Assembly (NCBI GenBank): GCA_032768795.1
Contig: CP136491.1
Coordinates: 2,854,501-2,918,500, forward strand
DNA: 64,000 bases
Direction of reading: 5' to 3'
Source: Tremella fuciformis
Taxonomy: Eukaryota; Basidiomycota; Tremellomycetes; Tremellales; Tremellaceae
Shown in pieces: positions 44,101 through 56,317 of this stretch. Position 1 is the stretch's first letter. Each line of letters begins with the position of its first letter. The notes beneath the pieces were generated by a model. That model searched no databases. It worked only from the letters and a program-made list of their open reading frames with translations, and was not told the DNA's origin. Both the position numbers and the translations under genes were made by a program.

Positions 44101-44535
44101 GTTTCCCTTTCGAAGAAGGGAAGGGGGAGCGGAAGAGATTGGACGAGGGGACAGGGTTGGCTGCGGGGACTGTGGCATCAGCATCACCTCGTGGCTTGTC
44201 CGGTGGGAACAATAGGACAACGAACATGCAGCTGCGCGAAAGGGGTTGTTGGGGCTGGCTTTCGAGCCTCCACTCGATCCTGCCGACGGTGTCCCAAACA
44301 CGCTGGCCGATCCAGACGTGCTGCCAGAACCTGCGGATAGGGCGGACGAGGACGACGAGGACGACTTGAATGAGGGAGGATTGAACCAGGACGTCCTGTT
44401 GTTCTTGGGTTTCGGGACCTTGAACGTCCCTCCGGCGGCAGCACCGGCGGGAGGCGCGACCTGGGTGGACGAAGACGCCATCCTCGATCCCTCAACCCCC
44501 GCCGCAATCTGTTGTGCTCTCGTAACTCCCTCCAA
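41113..44535 (-). CDS. WEE1: WEE1-type protein kinase
   Basis: Predicted inhibitory tyrosine kinase of CDK1 controlling G2/M. Start at 44535 (MEGVTRAQQIAAGVEGSRMA). A short intron near 44170-44240 joins NPFRAAA to FPAANPVPSSNLF. A disordered regulatory region of about 700 residues follows, rich in SP/TP sites. The kinase domain comes next: FITIETLGKGAFSTVIKVQD (P-loop), GLWAVKKARG (Lys), GVIHFDLKPANILISPSG, ALKIADFGLATRW and DRVYMAPEMLRGRYEMAADV. After a last intron it continues FGLVVLEVSTNICVPDGGEP. It ends GDGDIEMLDD at 41113. DLKPANI and the MAPE segment agree with Wee1/Myt1. Length near 1,080 residues is typical of fungal Wee1. Confidence 0.9.
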
Positions 44536-45547
44536 AGGCTGCGCGGCGTCTGCCCCTCCCCTCGCCTGGATGTACGGTGACTCGAAACGGGGCAGTTGCT
44601 CGATCCGGGACGCGACCGAGACGTGTTTTATTCCAAAAGCGAGACCTGCTTCTTCCGATCGAGTCTCGCACGACGGGCCAACGTGTGGTGCCGATGGTCG
44701 ACAGTCGCCACTCGCAGCGGGTCAAACAGTCGAAAGAAAGCAACCGAGTCGATGATGAGGATTGCGTTGCGGGTGATGGTCGGTGATGATGATGGTCGCG
44801 ATCAACGGGCGCTCGAACGTGACTGGCTGTAGTGATGATGCTGTGCAACAAGTGCCCCAAAATCTGCAATTACAAGTCGTCACTACTCGTCAATCTGTCT
44901 TGCCGGGTCGGTCGGGGAGTCGGGTCGCGTCTATCGAGGTCCGAGGGCAGAGGGGAGGGGGAGTGGCGATTGACCAGAGGGGTTTCGCAGAGACGAGGAG
45001 CTGGTGGTTGGATGAAACTGGATGCTAAGAACCGTCCGACGAGGGAAATCACACGCGTCACTCGGTGTTTATCCATCTAAAGGGGAACTTTACGTAAAGT
45101 CTGCGACCGATGAGGTGGGTGGACGTGGTGGCTACGTGGAGGGGGCACAGAGGGGTACAGAGGACGATGACCAAACGACTGACAGAGTACAGAGGCGATG
45201 GACAGACGAGAGAGATGGAGAGGTGGTGGTGTTTGGAAAGGAAAGGGGGGACAGTGCGCGCTAGACGATACGGGATCACCAAAAGAAAAGCACACGCGTC
45301 CTTTTAATCCGAAGCCGGACGATACAATCCATCTAAGGAGACAAAGTAAACGGTACAAGGAGGAACTACGATGCAGACGGTGCAAGCCGCCGAGACAACT
45401 GAATTAGGGGCTACAAATCCAGGAGAGAGCAGACAGCTAGAATGAGACGCGCAAAGGGAGGGAGGGAGCACGGGCCTTGGTCGTCTTGATGATGAGCGTC
45501 TGTCTGACAATTGTCAGCAACGCTTCAGTTGAGATACGCTCGCCACC
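44536..45547. other. WEE1 upstream region
   Basis: About 1 kb upstream of WEE1, likely with a long 5' leader and promoter. It contains CGRT-rich and purine-rich stretches. Short frames are not convincing. A possible extra 3' exon of the next gene lies at 45437-45500. Confidence 0.4.
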
Positions 45548-46885
45548 TCACCATACGCTCCCGGCCACCATGTCATAGTCTCTCAGCCTGGCGGGAACCG
45601 CGACCTCTCGCCTACTGCGCCCGTTCCCTTGCTCGCTGAAGCTCGATGATCTCGTTTTGCCATCAGGACTGGGGACTCGCGCGTCGTATCCGACTTGCGG
45701 CGAGGCCGAAGCGATTCGGCGCATCGAGCTGCCTCCAGATAGGACGCGAGAAAGACGGGACATGGACGGGGCTGCTCCTTGCAGAGATATCGATGCAGAC
45801 TCGGCAGGAACCCCGGGAAGCTCGGCCATCGACTGAGGAGGAGAAGCTGTCTTGGCGCGAAGTGCGCGATCAGGCATCAAAACTCCCAGTCCAATGGGGC
45901 CAGGGGGTGCGCCAGCGCGCAAAGTTGGAAAAGCGGAGCTGGAGCGATCCATTGGGCCGGCGTCCCTCCGGATCTTCTTGGCCGAAGGCTCCTTGGCATC
46001 GTCTCCATCCTCGTCGTGCGCTCCGACAACCAGCTTCAAAGGCGATCCCACCCTCTGTGGGACAATGTTGTTGTTGGCGAGACTCGCATTGACAGTCAGA
46101 AGTCCGCCAACCGACCGAGTGCGTTTGAGCGGTGCGCGTGCGGCGCCGAAAGGATTGGGTTTCTGTTCGGCGGGCGTAGGGGGGATGTTGCGAATAGCAG
46201 GCGCAGCAGGGATGTTGGGCAGGGTGGAGGGAGCGAGAGGGGTCGGGGCGTTGCCCGATGAGCTCCGTTGGCGTTTGAGCTCGACGGCAGCTGGTTTTCG
46301 ACTGCCACCGCGCCTACTCCCGGTCCCACTCCCGTCTGACCCCCGCCTGGACGGGCCCCGGAGACGCGGCGTGGGCGCCCGAGCCACATGAGCGGCGGCG
46401 AGAGACAAGGCCATGCGCTCCATCTTTGCGACCTCTTTGGGGCTGGGTATGGCGCTCCTGTCATTTCGCAAATCGCGCCCGCGAGCGACCGCGCTCCGCA
46501 CGACAGGCTTGGATTTGCGCGGAGTGGTCTTTGTCTTCTTCCCGTTGCCGGCACCGGCTCCTCCGAGTGGCGGCGAGTTGTGGGGAGTGATGGCTTCTGC
46601 CGGGCGGGAGGTCGGGAAGCATGCGGCAAGAATGTTGTTGAAGAGAGGGGTGAATGTGGCGGCCCGCCCACTGTCGGACGAGCTGACGGGTGGGAGGGGG
46701 ATGTTGGACTTTCGCTTTGCCGAGGATGAAATCGACGATGAACCGGAATGAGGGGTCAGGGTGTGGGTGGACGACGATATGGGCGGCGGGTCAGCGTAGA
46801 CGAACAGGCCGGGCTGGGCAGCGCCGAGAAGCGCTGAGCCTGCTTGGAAGGGCTGGGCGGAGAAGGTGATGGGTATGGGTGGCAT
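45548..46885 (-). CDS. Disordered basic nuclear-type protein, function unknown
   Basis: One long frame. The start at 46885 (MPPIPITFSAQPFQAGSALL) is preferred over 47065 because upstream residues look non-coding. Highly enriched in Ser, Pro, Ala and Arg. Basic clusters resemble nuclear localisation signals (KKTKTTPRKSK, KKIRRD). Short repeated patterns occur, such as RSSSF and SGGSSMRRIAS, which look like kinase sites. It ends RDYDMVAGSVW, or alternatively splices AGS to TLIIKTTKARAPSLPL and ends at 45437. No folded domain is recognised. The conserved-looking RLRDYDMVAGS end may be the functional part. Confidence 0.6.
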   Translation of the reverse strand: MPPIPITFSAQPFQAGSALLGAAQPGLFVYADPPPISSSTHTLTPHSGSSSISSSAKRKSNIPLPPVSSSDSGRAATFTPLFNNILAACFPTSRPAEAITPHNSPPLGGAGAGNGKKTKTTPRKSKPVVRSAVARGRDLRNDRSAIPSPKEVAKMERMALSLAAAHVARAPTPRLRGPSRRGSDGSGTGSRRGGSRKPAAVELKRQRSSSGNAPTPLAPSTLPNIPAAPAIRNIPPTPAEQKPNPFGAARAPLKRTRSVGGLLTVNASLANNNIVPQRVGSPLKLVVGAHDEDGDDAKEPSAKKIRRDAGPMDRSSSAFPTLRAGAPPGPIGLGVLMPDRALRAKTASPPQSMAELPGVPAESASISLQGAAPSMSRLSRVLSGGSSMRRIASASPQVGYDARVPSPDGKTRSSSFSEQGNGRSRREVAVPARLRDYDMVAGSVW

Positions 46886-48173
46886 GGTGCCTAGGAAGTG
46901 AGAGCCAATACACCAGCTGGGCGGGCCGACGATGACCAGAGGCAATTCGGGGGAGGCGACAGTCAAGGGGTAAAGAAGCGAGTATGCGCTCTCATAGGGG
47001 CGGGGATACAAGCGACATGCAGCGTGCTGAGAGTCGAGTCGAGGAGTCACGAGTGATGAGAACAACGCCTACAAGGCCTGTCGTCTCGCTTGCTGGCTGG
47101 CTTGTCCATGGGTTTATCGGAGCCGGAGCCATCCATCCACTCGACGGCATCATCACGTTCGGTCTGATCGACACCTCTCTTTCCGACGGAAGCCCGAGTG
47201 GTTCCTGGCGCGATAAGGCATGTACGACCACCACGACGAGAAGCGTAAATACATGTTCCAGCCTGAGTCGGTCTCACAAGGCAAACAATGGCCACGACCA
47301 CAAGCGGGTTTGGCAGCATGCAACACGCATAGGGCAGGTGGACTCGGGGGCCGGTTGACCCGGGGATGAGGCGAGATGAAACGACGAGGGGGGGTGTCTT
47401 GCCGAAAATGTCAGCTGCAGGGATGTTCTAAAGCTTCGCCCAGCTGCCAGTCGTTTAGCCTCCCCTATGCATCCAAGCATGCGCGCGCTGTCGACTCATA
47501 TCTGCGTGTGCATCGGACCACCAACTTGCTGTGACGACCGCAGTCCAGCATACAATCTATTTTCGAGCTAGATAGCCTGCCCCATCGCCTTCTTTTCCTT
47601 TTCCTTGTGTCCTGTGCGATTTGAGACACCGGTGGCAAAATAACACTCGCTCCCACCATCTCATCTACTCTACTCTCCCACACACGCCTTCCCGACAAGA
47701 GTCATTCTCTCATTCTCGCTCGTCGCAGGCGTCAGTCTGCTTCTGACCGCCTGCCACCGCACTCCGTCTCCGTCCCTAGTCCGCCTTTCGGCCGCCGGTC
47801 TCAGGCTTGCCGGCTCCGTCCTGAGAGGTTAGAGGGGGAAGCCAAGTATAGCCAAGACCACCCCCCTCCTACTTGGTACCTCGTTCGACAGGGCTTGTAT
47901 CATTCATTGTCCCATTGTTTACCGTTTGCCGCTGTCTTCTCAGCCCACACACTGTCGCTCGCTGCCTCCAACGACGATCGCGCGGTCAAGTCGCCGGGTC
48001 CTGCGCGTTGACCGCTCCGAGCCCGTCGGGGCAACCGCGATCCGATCATTTACACAGCCTCAGTCAAGAGGTAACAACCCACCTCCTTTGTACGCTACCG
48101 CTACCGACGCACTAGTAGGCACTGCTACCGACGTCGGTCCTGCAGGCCCCGCGTCCCTGCGCGTCTGCATACG
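46886..48173. other. 1.3-kb divergent intergenic region upstream of sirtuin
   Basis: Lies between the 5' end of the disordered-protein gene (minus) and the sirtuin start (plus). The sirtuin-proximal part (47,600-48,150) is pyrimidine-rich (TCTCATTCTC-type runs), common in basidiomycete promoters. No gene or RNA is seen. Confidence 0.4.
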
Positions 48174-49710
<1,537 letters not shown>

Positions 49711-49963
49711 CCTGGGATCTGCAGCGGGAATAGATCGTACCCCGAGTAGTTTGTGTTGTTTGTTGATCGCATCGCATCGCATCCGGGATGCAGCGGCGAG
49801 CGCGCGGCAGCCGCCGGTCATGCATGGGTATAGACATCAGGGTATAGGCTCGGCTAAGGATGGCAAGTGGGATCATTATGGTCGTAGGTATCGTCTCGTC
49901 TGTCTCGCGGCGTCTCTCCTGTCCGCTCCGCGCAAGCCCGGCTCGCTCCAGGTCGAGCGCGGG

Positions 49964-50825
49964 CTATAGCACCACGCACTTCTTGCCGCCCACGCGCATG
50001 CCCGCCTTCTTCTTCAGGCTCTCCCGCAGCGCCGCGTCAAACACCTCGCGCACGCCCCACCCCTCCTTGGCCGAGCACTCGAGGTACCGCCTCGCCCCGA
50101 TCTCCTTGGCGACCTTCTCGCCCTCCAGCGACGTGATGGGCCGCGTGCCCTGCGCCGCCATGAGCGACTGCGTCCCCGCGTCGTTGCGCAGGTCCGTCTT
50201 GGTGCATACCAAGATGGTCGGCACGGACTCGCAAAAGTGCGCCATTTCCGGGTGCCACTGCGCCGTCAGCCTCCCACACCCCGCCCCCCGCGGATTCCTG
50301 CGCCCACCTTGTCCTGCACGTTGAGCAGACTCGGCCGGTGGTTGCACGCAAACACGATCAAGATGACGTCCGTGTCGTTGTAGCTGAGCGGCCGCAGCCG
50401 GTCAAAGTCCTCCTGCCCCGCCGTATCCCACAGCGCCAGCTCGATGATCTTGGTCGGGTCCACCGGCGAGGGGATCATCGTGACCTGTCCGCCTCAGCCC
50501 AGCCGCCCCCACCCCATCCCGCACACGCACAAGGTTCTCAAAAACAGTCGGGACATATTCCTGCGCATCAGCCGGACTTGCTTCCTGCCCATGCGCGGCG
50601 GGCACACTTCTGGAAACCGGTTCTCCGCGTATACCGTCAGCAGACACGTCTTGCCGCATCCTGCCTGTCAGTCTCGCTGCACTGGGCCACGGTGCACCGC
50701 GACGCACCGCCGTCCCCCACGACCACCAACTTGCGCTTGATATCTGGGCGCCGGGAGGGGGCGTTCTCGTATGCCTGGCGTCAGCAGCGCTCAGCTGCGA
50801 GCGGCTCGATCCGACCCACCGACAT
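49964..50825 (-). CDS. Rho-family small GTPase
   Basis: Prenylated molecular switch for actin and cell-wall polarity. Start at 50825: MSA, intron, [20 protein letters not shown]. The P-loop is split by an intron ([14 protein letters not shown]). Next come [16 protein letters not shown] (switch I with Thr), [20 protein letters not shown] (switch II), [13 protein letters not shown] (TKxD), [17 protein letters not shown], and CVVL as the C-terminal CAAX box. The Leu end predicts geranylgeranylation. At least five introns. It is closest to Rho1-type sequences at switch II, but NVQDK and the CNHRPSLL loop differ from canonical Rho1, so it may be a Rho1 paralogue (Rho10/Rho11 or Rho4-like). Confidence 0.88.
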
Positions 50826-51067
50826 GTCGGTCGATGCCCTTGCCGTGCAGCGGCGACAGCGATACTTGCTCGAATGGCAGATGGACGCCGCATAGCGACG
50901 CGTCGGAAAGTCAACCCCACGTGTATTTCAAACACCGCACTGATCGCCGGCTCCGAGACCTTATCACTCCCCCGCTTAGGCAGGAGGTGAAAAAGTCAAA
51001 GTCAACGCTACCACTCTACCGTGACTGCAACAACCATCCCACCGAGGCGAGCATCAGAGCGGGTGGG

Positions 51068-52727
51068 ATGCAGCCGGAAGAGCACGAGGGGCCAGAGGCG
51101 GGCCCGTCCCAGCCAGCTAGGACCTCCAGGCCGTCCACGCCTTCCGCGCCTCGGACGCCTAAATCCCCATCGACCTATCCCAGCCGCACAGAGCGCCGCT
51201 ATGCGTGTCAGTACCCCGGCTGCGACAAGGCGTACTTCAAGCCGTCCCGTCTGGCAGAGCACGAGCTGAGTCACACGGGAGAGGTGAGGCTTCTGACCTG
51301 CGTACTTAATCCGCGGCTGACAGGCAGCGCCCGCACCTGTGTCCCAATTGCGGCCAGACGTACCTCCGGGCCTCGCACCTGCACGCGCACATGCGCACGC
51401 ACCTGACCGACGACGATCGGCCTTATCGGTGCGAGTACGAGGGGTGCGGGAAGAAGTTCTGGACGGCGACGCACCTCAAGCGGCATGCGGAGCTGCATGC
51501 CCAGCCGAGGCCGTTTGCCGTGAGCACCGCAGGCGGGACCCGAGACGGGCGGGGCTGACGGCAGTGCGAGCACTGCGATGCCACGTTTACCAAGGCGCAT
51601 CAGCTGCGCGATCACGCCGTGTCGCACATGCCGCCGGGCACCAAACCGTTCGTGTGCCCGCACCCGGGGTGCGGCTGGTCGTTCGCGTTGAAGGCGCACC
51701 TAAAGACGCACGAGAAGACGCACGACCGTCAGTCCCCCTCTTCCTTCCCTCTTTGAGGGCCACATGTACATCGCGCTGACCGCCAGCCGACCGCTATGTC
51801 TGCTCGCACACCAGTCACACGGCCGACCTGCCCTCCTTCCCCACCTGGTCCGCCCTGCAGGCGCACATCCACGCGGCGCACGCTCCGCAGTGTCATCATG
51901 ACGAGTGCCGCGGACGGACATTCAAGAACGCCGCGAGGCTGAAAGACCACTTGAAAGTGCACGAGCAGCAGGCTGCCGATCTGGACAAGCTGCAGGCCAT
52001 GCTGTTCGACACGGACGTCCCGCTCGAAGTGGCCGACAGCCTGGCGGAGAGCTCGCGGGGAAGGAAGGATACTCGCAAGAGGCGGTTCACTGCGGTCGCT
52101 GCAGACGGCGAGGGGGAGGGCGAGGGCGAGGGCGAGGGTGAGGGCGAGGCGGGCCCGGCCAAGAAGCTGAGACGGGTGCCGGGCGGGACGGCAGGCAAGG
52201 ACTTTGTGTGCCGCAGCACGGGGTGCGGGAAACAGTTCAAGACGGTCAGCGCCGCGCTGTCCACCCCGTTCCAGCTGATCGGGCAGAAATTTGCGCTGCA
52301 GAACCACCGTCGCGCGGTGCACGAGGGCCTCAAGCACCCTTGTCCGCACGAAGGGTGCGACGCCGTGTATGCGCAGTACCAGAGCCTGTCGCGACACCTC
52401 AAATCGGCAGCCCACGCCCAGACGCCAAAGCTCGAGGTTCTGCAGACGCCCACGCCCACGGCCGCGCCCGCGCCTGCGCCCGAAGACGATGTCAAAGTAG
52501 ACCTCGGCGCAGAGTTCGACACCAGCCTCGAGTGGCCGGGGACCTCGCTCTTCTTCCCCCTCGCGCAGGAGAGGACGTTCGTGTGCACGAGCCCCGCCTC
52601 GGAGCTGGGCGAAAAGTGCACAAAGAGCTTCATACGCGAACACGACTTGTACCGCCATCTCAAGGCCGAGCATGGGCTGGACCTCACCGCCGACGAGATG
52701 CGCTTGTTGGCTGCTGGCGCGGCTTGA
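51068..52727 (+). CDS. Transcription factor IIIA (C2H2 zinc fingers)
   Basis: Nine to ten C2H2 fingers in TFIIIA order; the family binds the 5S rRNA gene and 5S RNA for RNA polymerase III. Start at 51068 (MQPEEHEGPEAGPSQPARTS). The fingers begin CQYPGCDKAYFKPSRLAEHE, CPNCGQTYLRASHLHAHMRT, CEYEGCGKKFWTATHLKRHA, CEHCDATFTKAHQLRDHAVS, CPHPGCGWSFALKAHLKTHE, a divergent sixth (CSHTSHTADLPSF), then CHHDECRGRTFKNAARLKDH. A linker with an (EG)n repeat and a KKLRR basic cluster follows. Next come CRSTGCGKQF, CPHEGCDAVYAQYQSLSRHL, and a last finger near the C terminus (CTSPASELGEKC...HLKAEH). Introns at 51282-51326, about 51524-51568, 51727-51787 and 52240-52286. The TGEK-type linkers and finger count support TFIIIA. 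Confidence 0.8.
52110..52148 (+). repeat. GAGGGC hexanucleotide repeat in TFIIIA linker
   Basis: About six and a half units encoding alternating Glu-Gly between the finger blocks. It is probably length-variable between strains (inference). Confidence 0.8.
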
Positions 52728-52907
52728 GCTTTCGGGTATGTCTATAGTTGTTGCCTTGTTGTACACGAGTAATGCGGAGGATCGATGCATGAATATAGTC
52801 TGGATCCTACTTCCACGAGTAAGGTTCCGGCGATGCAATATGTACAGTACAACAATGGTAGCCAGCTACGATGGTGCTATGTAGAGGCTTGTGACGCCGC
52901 ATGCGCA

Positions 52908-54244
52908 TCAGTGAAAGAGAGGCAGGGCGAGAGCACGCTCAGGGGACAGCCGGCGCGCCGGCGAGAGTTGCAGGAGACCGTCGAGCAGCGGCAGCGCCAG
53001 GAGCGTTTTTTCCGGCTCGAGGACCGCGAGACCAGGGAGGAGCGACGCGAGATCCTGCTGTTCGCGCGGCTCAAAGTGCAGCATGCCAGCATTCGGCAGC
53101 TCGTCAAACTCCTCGGCACATCAGCGACCGCCTGGCTCGATGTCATGCGGAGGCAACGCACCGGCCATGTCGCAGGGGTGGGCGTGCCCCGGATGCTCCA
53201 TATACTCCCTATGAGCCCGAGATCGCCGCGCGAAGCGTCGAACAGGGCCTCCCTTCCGCCGTGCTCCGTCGGTTGCGCCGCCAGCGGGTCGTGCGCGGTC
53301 GGCGGCGGCTTAGGCCTCAGAGGCGTGACAAACTCTGCCAAGGTCGCCCCTGCCGCCCACAGGTCGATGGCCTCGGCGTCGTACGTCTTCGGCCCGAACA
53401 GCAGCTCTGGCGCGCGGTACGGCCTATCGTCAGCTCTTGTCCCGGCGCGGACGGACGGTGAGACCGACGCACCCCGTGCCGACGTCACAGCACATGTCAT
53501 CGCTCGGCTCTGTCCATTCGGGCCGCCCGTGCTCCTCGAGCCCCTCGCTCTCGAGGAAGCCCGGCTGGCGCGTGTCCCAGCTGATGCCAAAGTCCACCAA
53601 TTTGATCCTGCGCGCCCAGTCGAACATGAGGTTCCCCGGGCAGATATCGCGATGCGCGACGCCCTGCGCGTGGATGTGCCGCAGTGCCGACAGAGTATCT
53701 TTGGCGACGCTCACAAATGCGGGCCAGTCCGTGCGAGCCGGCGATCGGTCGAGGAAGGTGCGGAGGGAAAATGCGAGGAGCGGGAGTGTCAGTACGTGGA
53801 CCGAGGTGTCGAGGAAGTCATAGGCCAGCAGTGCGACCACCTGCAGTGAGCAACCGTGCCCGCCTCCCGCCTGAGCCAGGAGGGTAGGTGAAGCGCTCAC
53901 CCTGTCGCCCCGACACCGCCGCAGGAGGACGACTTCCTGTCGCGCGTTGTGGGGCTTGCGCCGCAAGCACTTGCCCGACATGGGCGCGGGCGTGATCTTC
54001 AGCACGACACATCCCAGCAGACCGCCGTGGGCATCAGTCACGGGCGGCTCGAAGCAGGGCTCTGGAGAGTCGGGCAGCCGTTTCGCGACGACGGTCGTCA
54101 GCGGGCCTGGGGATCAGCTCGGACTCGAGTGAACAGAGACAAGCCGTCTCGGGGTGGGCAGGGGGCGGGCGGGCGCTCACCGTCGTGCACCGTGTAGTTG
54201 CCCCTCAGATCCATCTCCGACCCGTCTGCACGGCGCCCAGACAT
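52908..54244 (-). CDS. CDK-like kinase, Csk1/CAK type
   Basis: Predicted CDK-activating or CDK-related Ser/Thr kinase. Start at 54244 (MSGRRADGSEMDLRGNYTVH). It splices to GPLTTVVAKRLPDSPEPCFE, which holds the N-lobe, then GLLGCVVLKITPAP with the likely ATP Lys. Catalytic loop LRHIHAQGVAHRDICPGNLM (HRD, with Cys-Pro replacing the usual Lys-Pro). DFG in IKLVDFGISWDT, then VGTGPYRAPELLFGPKTYDA and EAIDLWAAGATLAEFVTP. C-lobe: IWSIRGTPTPATWPEFDELP, ending SPARRLSPERALALPLFH at 52908. The HRDIxPxN loop and the RGTPxxxxWPE segment point to CDK/CAK relatives such as S. pombe Csk1. The missing loop Lys is notable. At least five introns. Confidence 0.8.
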
Positions 54245-54401
54245 CTTGTCCGTTCCCCGAGTGAGGGGGGCTGCCGAGGCGGTATGCGAATCGAAGGCTG
54301 TGGCTGTGGAGAGAGGATGATGTGAAATGGCACGCTTGCTCTTTGGCTTCTTTGATCCTGATCAGCTTCTCAGGCACGACGCCGGTCGATCGGCCATCTT
54401 A

Positions 54402-54927
54402 TCACCCACCCATCTTGAAGACGCCCTGCAGCACAGCCATACGTCGATCTCGAATGCCAAGCTCCTCCGAGGTGTCTCGGACCTGGGTCTGAAAGTCTAA
54501 CAGTCCGGCTAGACGCTGCAGCAGACGGCCCGAATGGCGCGAAGAAAGAAGAGAAGGAATCGGTCGATCAGCTCGGTCCCGCCATCTTGTCGACTGGACT
54601 TTGGATCTACTTGCGGCCCCTGTTCTCCGGGAGATCGACGCCGCCCGACCCCTCTGGGGAATCGCCAAGACCCAGTTTGAGATCTCGGAAGATGCGTTTG
54701 GCCAGATCGATGCTGCCCTGCATGCCTGGTAGGGGCTGGAGATATTCCGACACAGCAATGAGACTCTCGATGGCCGGCGTGGATGACGTCTCCAGTCCTC
54801 GATCTCCAATGTCCAGGTCCAGTGTCTGCCATTCTGCTCGCGGCGCGTCCGAGTCTTGGCCCTCGATGAAGCAGGGCATATAACCTCCAGCAAGACTGAC
54901 AGATACCTTCTCTACCCCCGGACACAT
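54402..54927 (-). CDS. Hypothetical protein (weak model)
   Basis: Two frames with protein-like character lie on the minus strand. One runs from Met at 54927 or 54879 (MPCFIEGQDSDAPRAEWQTL, SLIAVSEYLQPLPGMQGSID, LAKRIFRDLKLGLGDSPEG). The other, nearer the 3' end, is LLQRLAGLLDFQTQVRDTSE, then RDRRMAVLQGVFKMGG with a stop near 54402. An intron of unclear edges would have to join them. The helical composition suggests a small complex subunit, but no family is recognised. The start would be only 24-72 bp from the divergent secreted-protein gene. Confidence 0.35.
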
Positions 54928-54950
54928 CTCGAAATAGGGCTTCGCAAAGC

Positions 54951-55274
54951 ATGCGCCCGACGCTCACCGTCCTCGGCATGCTGCTCTCGTTCTTCCTCAC
55001 GGCCCTCGCCGCGCCCATGCCGCTCCCCATGGCCGCCAATCCCAATGTCGCCCGCCTGCAGATGGGCCGCCGCGCGCCCGCGCCCGCGCCCGTCCCGAGG
55101 GAGGCGTCTCGGTCCAGGGAGAACGTCTTGAACAACATGATGCGGGTGCGCGGGGCGGGCAAGCAGGCGATGCGAGACCGTCTCGCCGAGCAGCAGCGCC
55201 TGGTGCGGGAGAGACTGGCGGTGAGTGTAGTGTGGGCGATGAGAGCGGGCGCGACGAGGCTGACGGCAGGACGA
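54951..55274 (+). CDS. Small secreted basic protein, candidate propeptide
   Basis: Start at 54951 (MRPTLTVLGMLLSFFLTALA). A clear signal peptide ends near ALAAP, followed by a Pro/Ala stretch, a dibasic RR (about residue 40) and APAPAPVPRE. The remaining 50 residues are Arg/Gln-rich helix (RENVLNNMMRVRGAGKQ, RDRLAEQQRLVRERL). An intron (GTGAGT ... CTGACGGCAG) joins RERLA to DEA and a TAG, giving about 93 residues. The dibasic site after the signal could be Kex2-cleaved (inference). No cysteines, so not a typical disulphide-rich effector. Function unknown. Confidence 0.55.
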
Positions 55275-55513
55275 GGCGTAGGCGCCGCGGGTTGAATGGA
55301 GGGGAGAGGGTTATGTGGGTGCAGAGATGCGCGGGGGCTGGAGGAGAGCTGGGCAATCGGTCAGAAGCAGATGTCTATACATGATATGCAGCCAACATAG
55401 ATGTCGTCTCTCGCTCGTTCCTCTCTACGCATACGTGATGGGGTGGGGCAGCGCGGCACATCTACCGACCAAGTCTACAGCTAAGCCACGACACATCGCC
55501 CCCCGCACCGGCG

Positions 55514-56191
55514 TCAAGGGCGCTCGACCTGCGCATCCTCCTCGACCTGCTTCTTGACCACCTCGGCGACCGCCTGTGGCTGCTGGCCCGCGTCCGCGTC
55601 TCGCGCGCGCACCCTGCGCTCCATCGCCTCGTGCAGCTTGCCCAGCATATCCACCAGCTCGGCGTCGTACTCCGCCAACCACGGCTCGTCGCCGCGCACC
55701 TTGTCGTCGCCCACAAAGAGCTCCTTGGGAATCTTGACACCGACCATGCCGACGAGGTCCATCTTGAGGCCGTCGGCGAGCAGCTCGTGCATGACGACCT
55801 GCAGGCGGGTGCCGCCGCGCGAGCCGCACGCGACGAGGGCGACGGGCAGGCCGGCCCACTCGGCGTACAGCTGGTCGAGCGCGTTCTTGAGCGCCGCCGG
55901 CGGCCCGCGGTTGTACTGCGGCGCGACGAGCAGCAGCCCGTCGAGCCCCAGCACGGTCGCGGACCATGCGCGCACCTCGGGCGCCGTGTACGCGTCCGGG
56001 CACGCGGAGAGCGGGATCGCAGCGGGCATCGTGTCGATCTGCAGTGGGAGCGGGTGCCCGTGCGCGGCCGAGTCGGCGAGCGAGATGTCGACGATCGTGA
56101 GGCTGGGCGGGAGCAGCGTGCGCAGGTGCGCGAGCACACCGAGAGTGTTGGAGTGGGTGCGCGTCGTGCCGAATACGACGCCGAGCTTCAT
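55514..56191 (-). CDS. NADPH-dependent FMN reductase
   Basis: A 225-residue flavodoxin-fold enzyme. Start MKLGVVFGTTRTHSNTLGVL has the FMN phosphate loop (G-TTR-HS). Further motifs are VRAWSATVLGLDGLLLVAPQ, then YNRGPPAALKNALDQLYAEW, the diagnostic P.YN.G.P..LKNALD signature. The C-terminal helices end VVKKQVEEDAQVERP. It transfers electrons from NAD(P)H to FMN or quinones in the cytosol, and the family often serves in oxidative defence. Single exon. A TATA box lies 120 bp upstream. Confidence 0.9.
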   Translation of the reverse strand: MKLGVVFGTTRTHSNTLGVLAHLRTLLPPSLTIVDISLADSAAHGHPLPLQIDTMPAAIPLSACPDAYTAPEVRAWSATVLGLDGLLLVAPQYNRGPPAALKNALDQLYAEWAGLPVALVACGSRGGTRLQVVMHELLADGLKMDLVGMVGVKIPKELFVGDDKVRGDEPWLAEYDAELVDMLGKLHEAMERRVRARDADAGQQPQAVAEVVKKQVEEDAQVERP

Positions 56192-56310
56192 TGTGATGGT
56201 GCTGCGCAGAGCCGGGTGGCGTGTGAAGCGTAGAGCGGGTGGTTGGGTGGATGGTCGGATGGTTTGTCCGTATGGCTTCGGTGGGCGCGCTGTCTACCCC
56301 GGCCTTGGCC

Positions 56311-56317
56311 TTATATA
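56311..56317 (-). promoter_or_regulatory. TATA box upstream of FMN reductase
   Basis: TATATAA on the minus strand within GTGTATATAAGGCC, 120 bp before the FMN reductase start. The 418-bp spacer 56192-56609 shows nothing else. Confidence 0.5.

Noticed and set aside
51729..52838. 369-codon frame antisense to TFIIIA
   Set aside because: It is the shadow of the GC-rich zinc-finger exons; it has no start context, splice logic or domain, and the TFIIIA frame explains the region.
55631..56233. 200-codon plus-strand frame opposite FMN reductase
   Set aside because: Shadow of the GC-rich FMN reductase gene, whose family signature is unmistakable.
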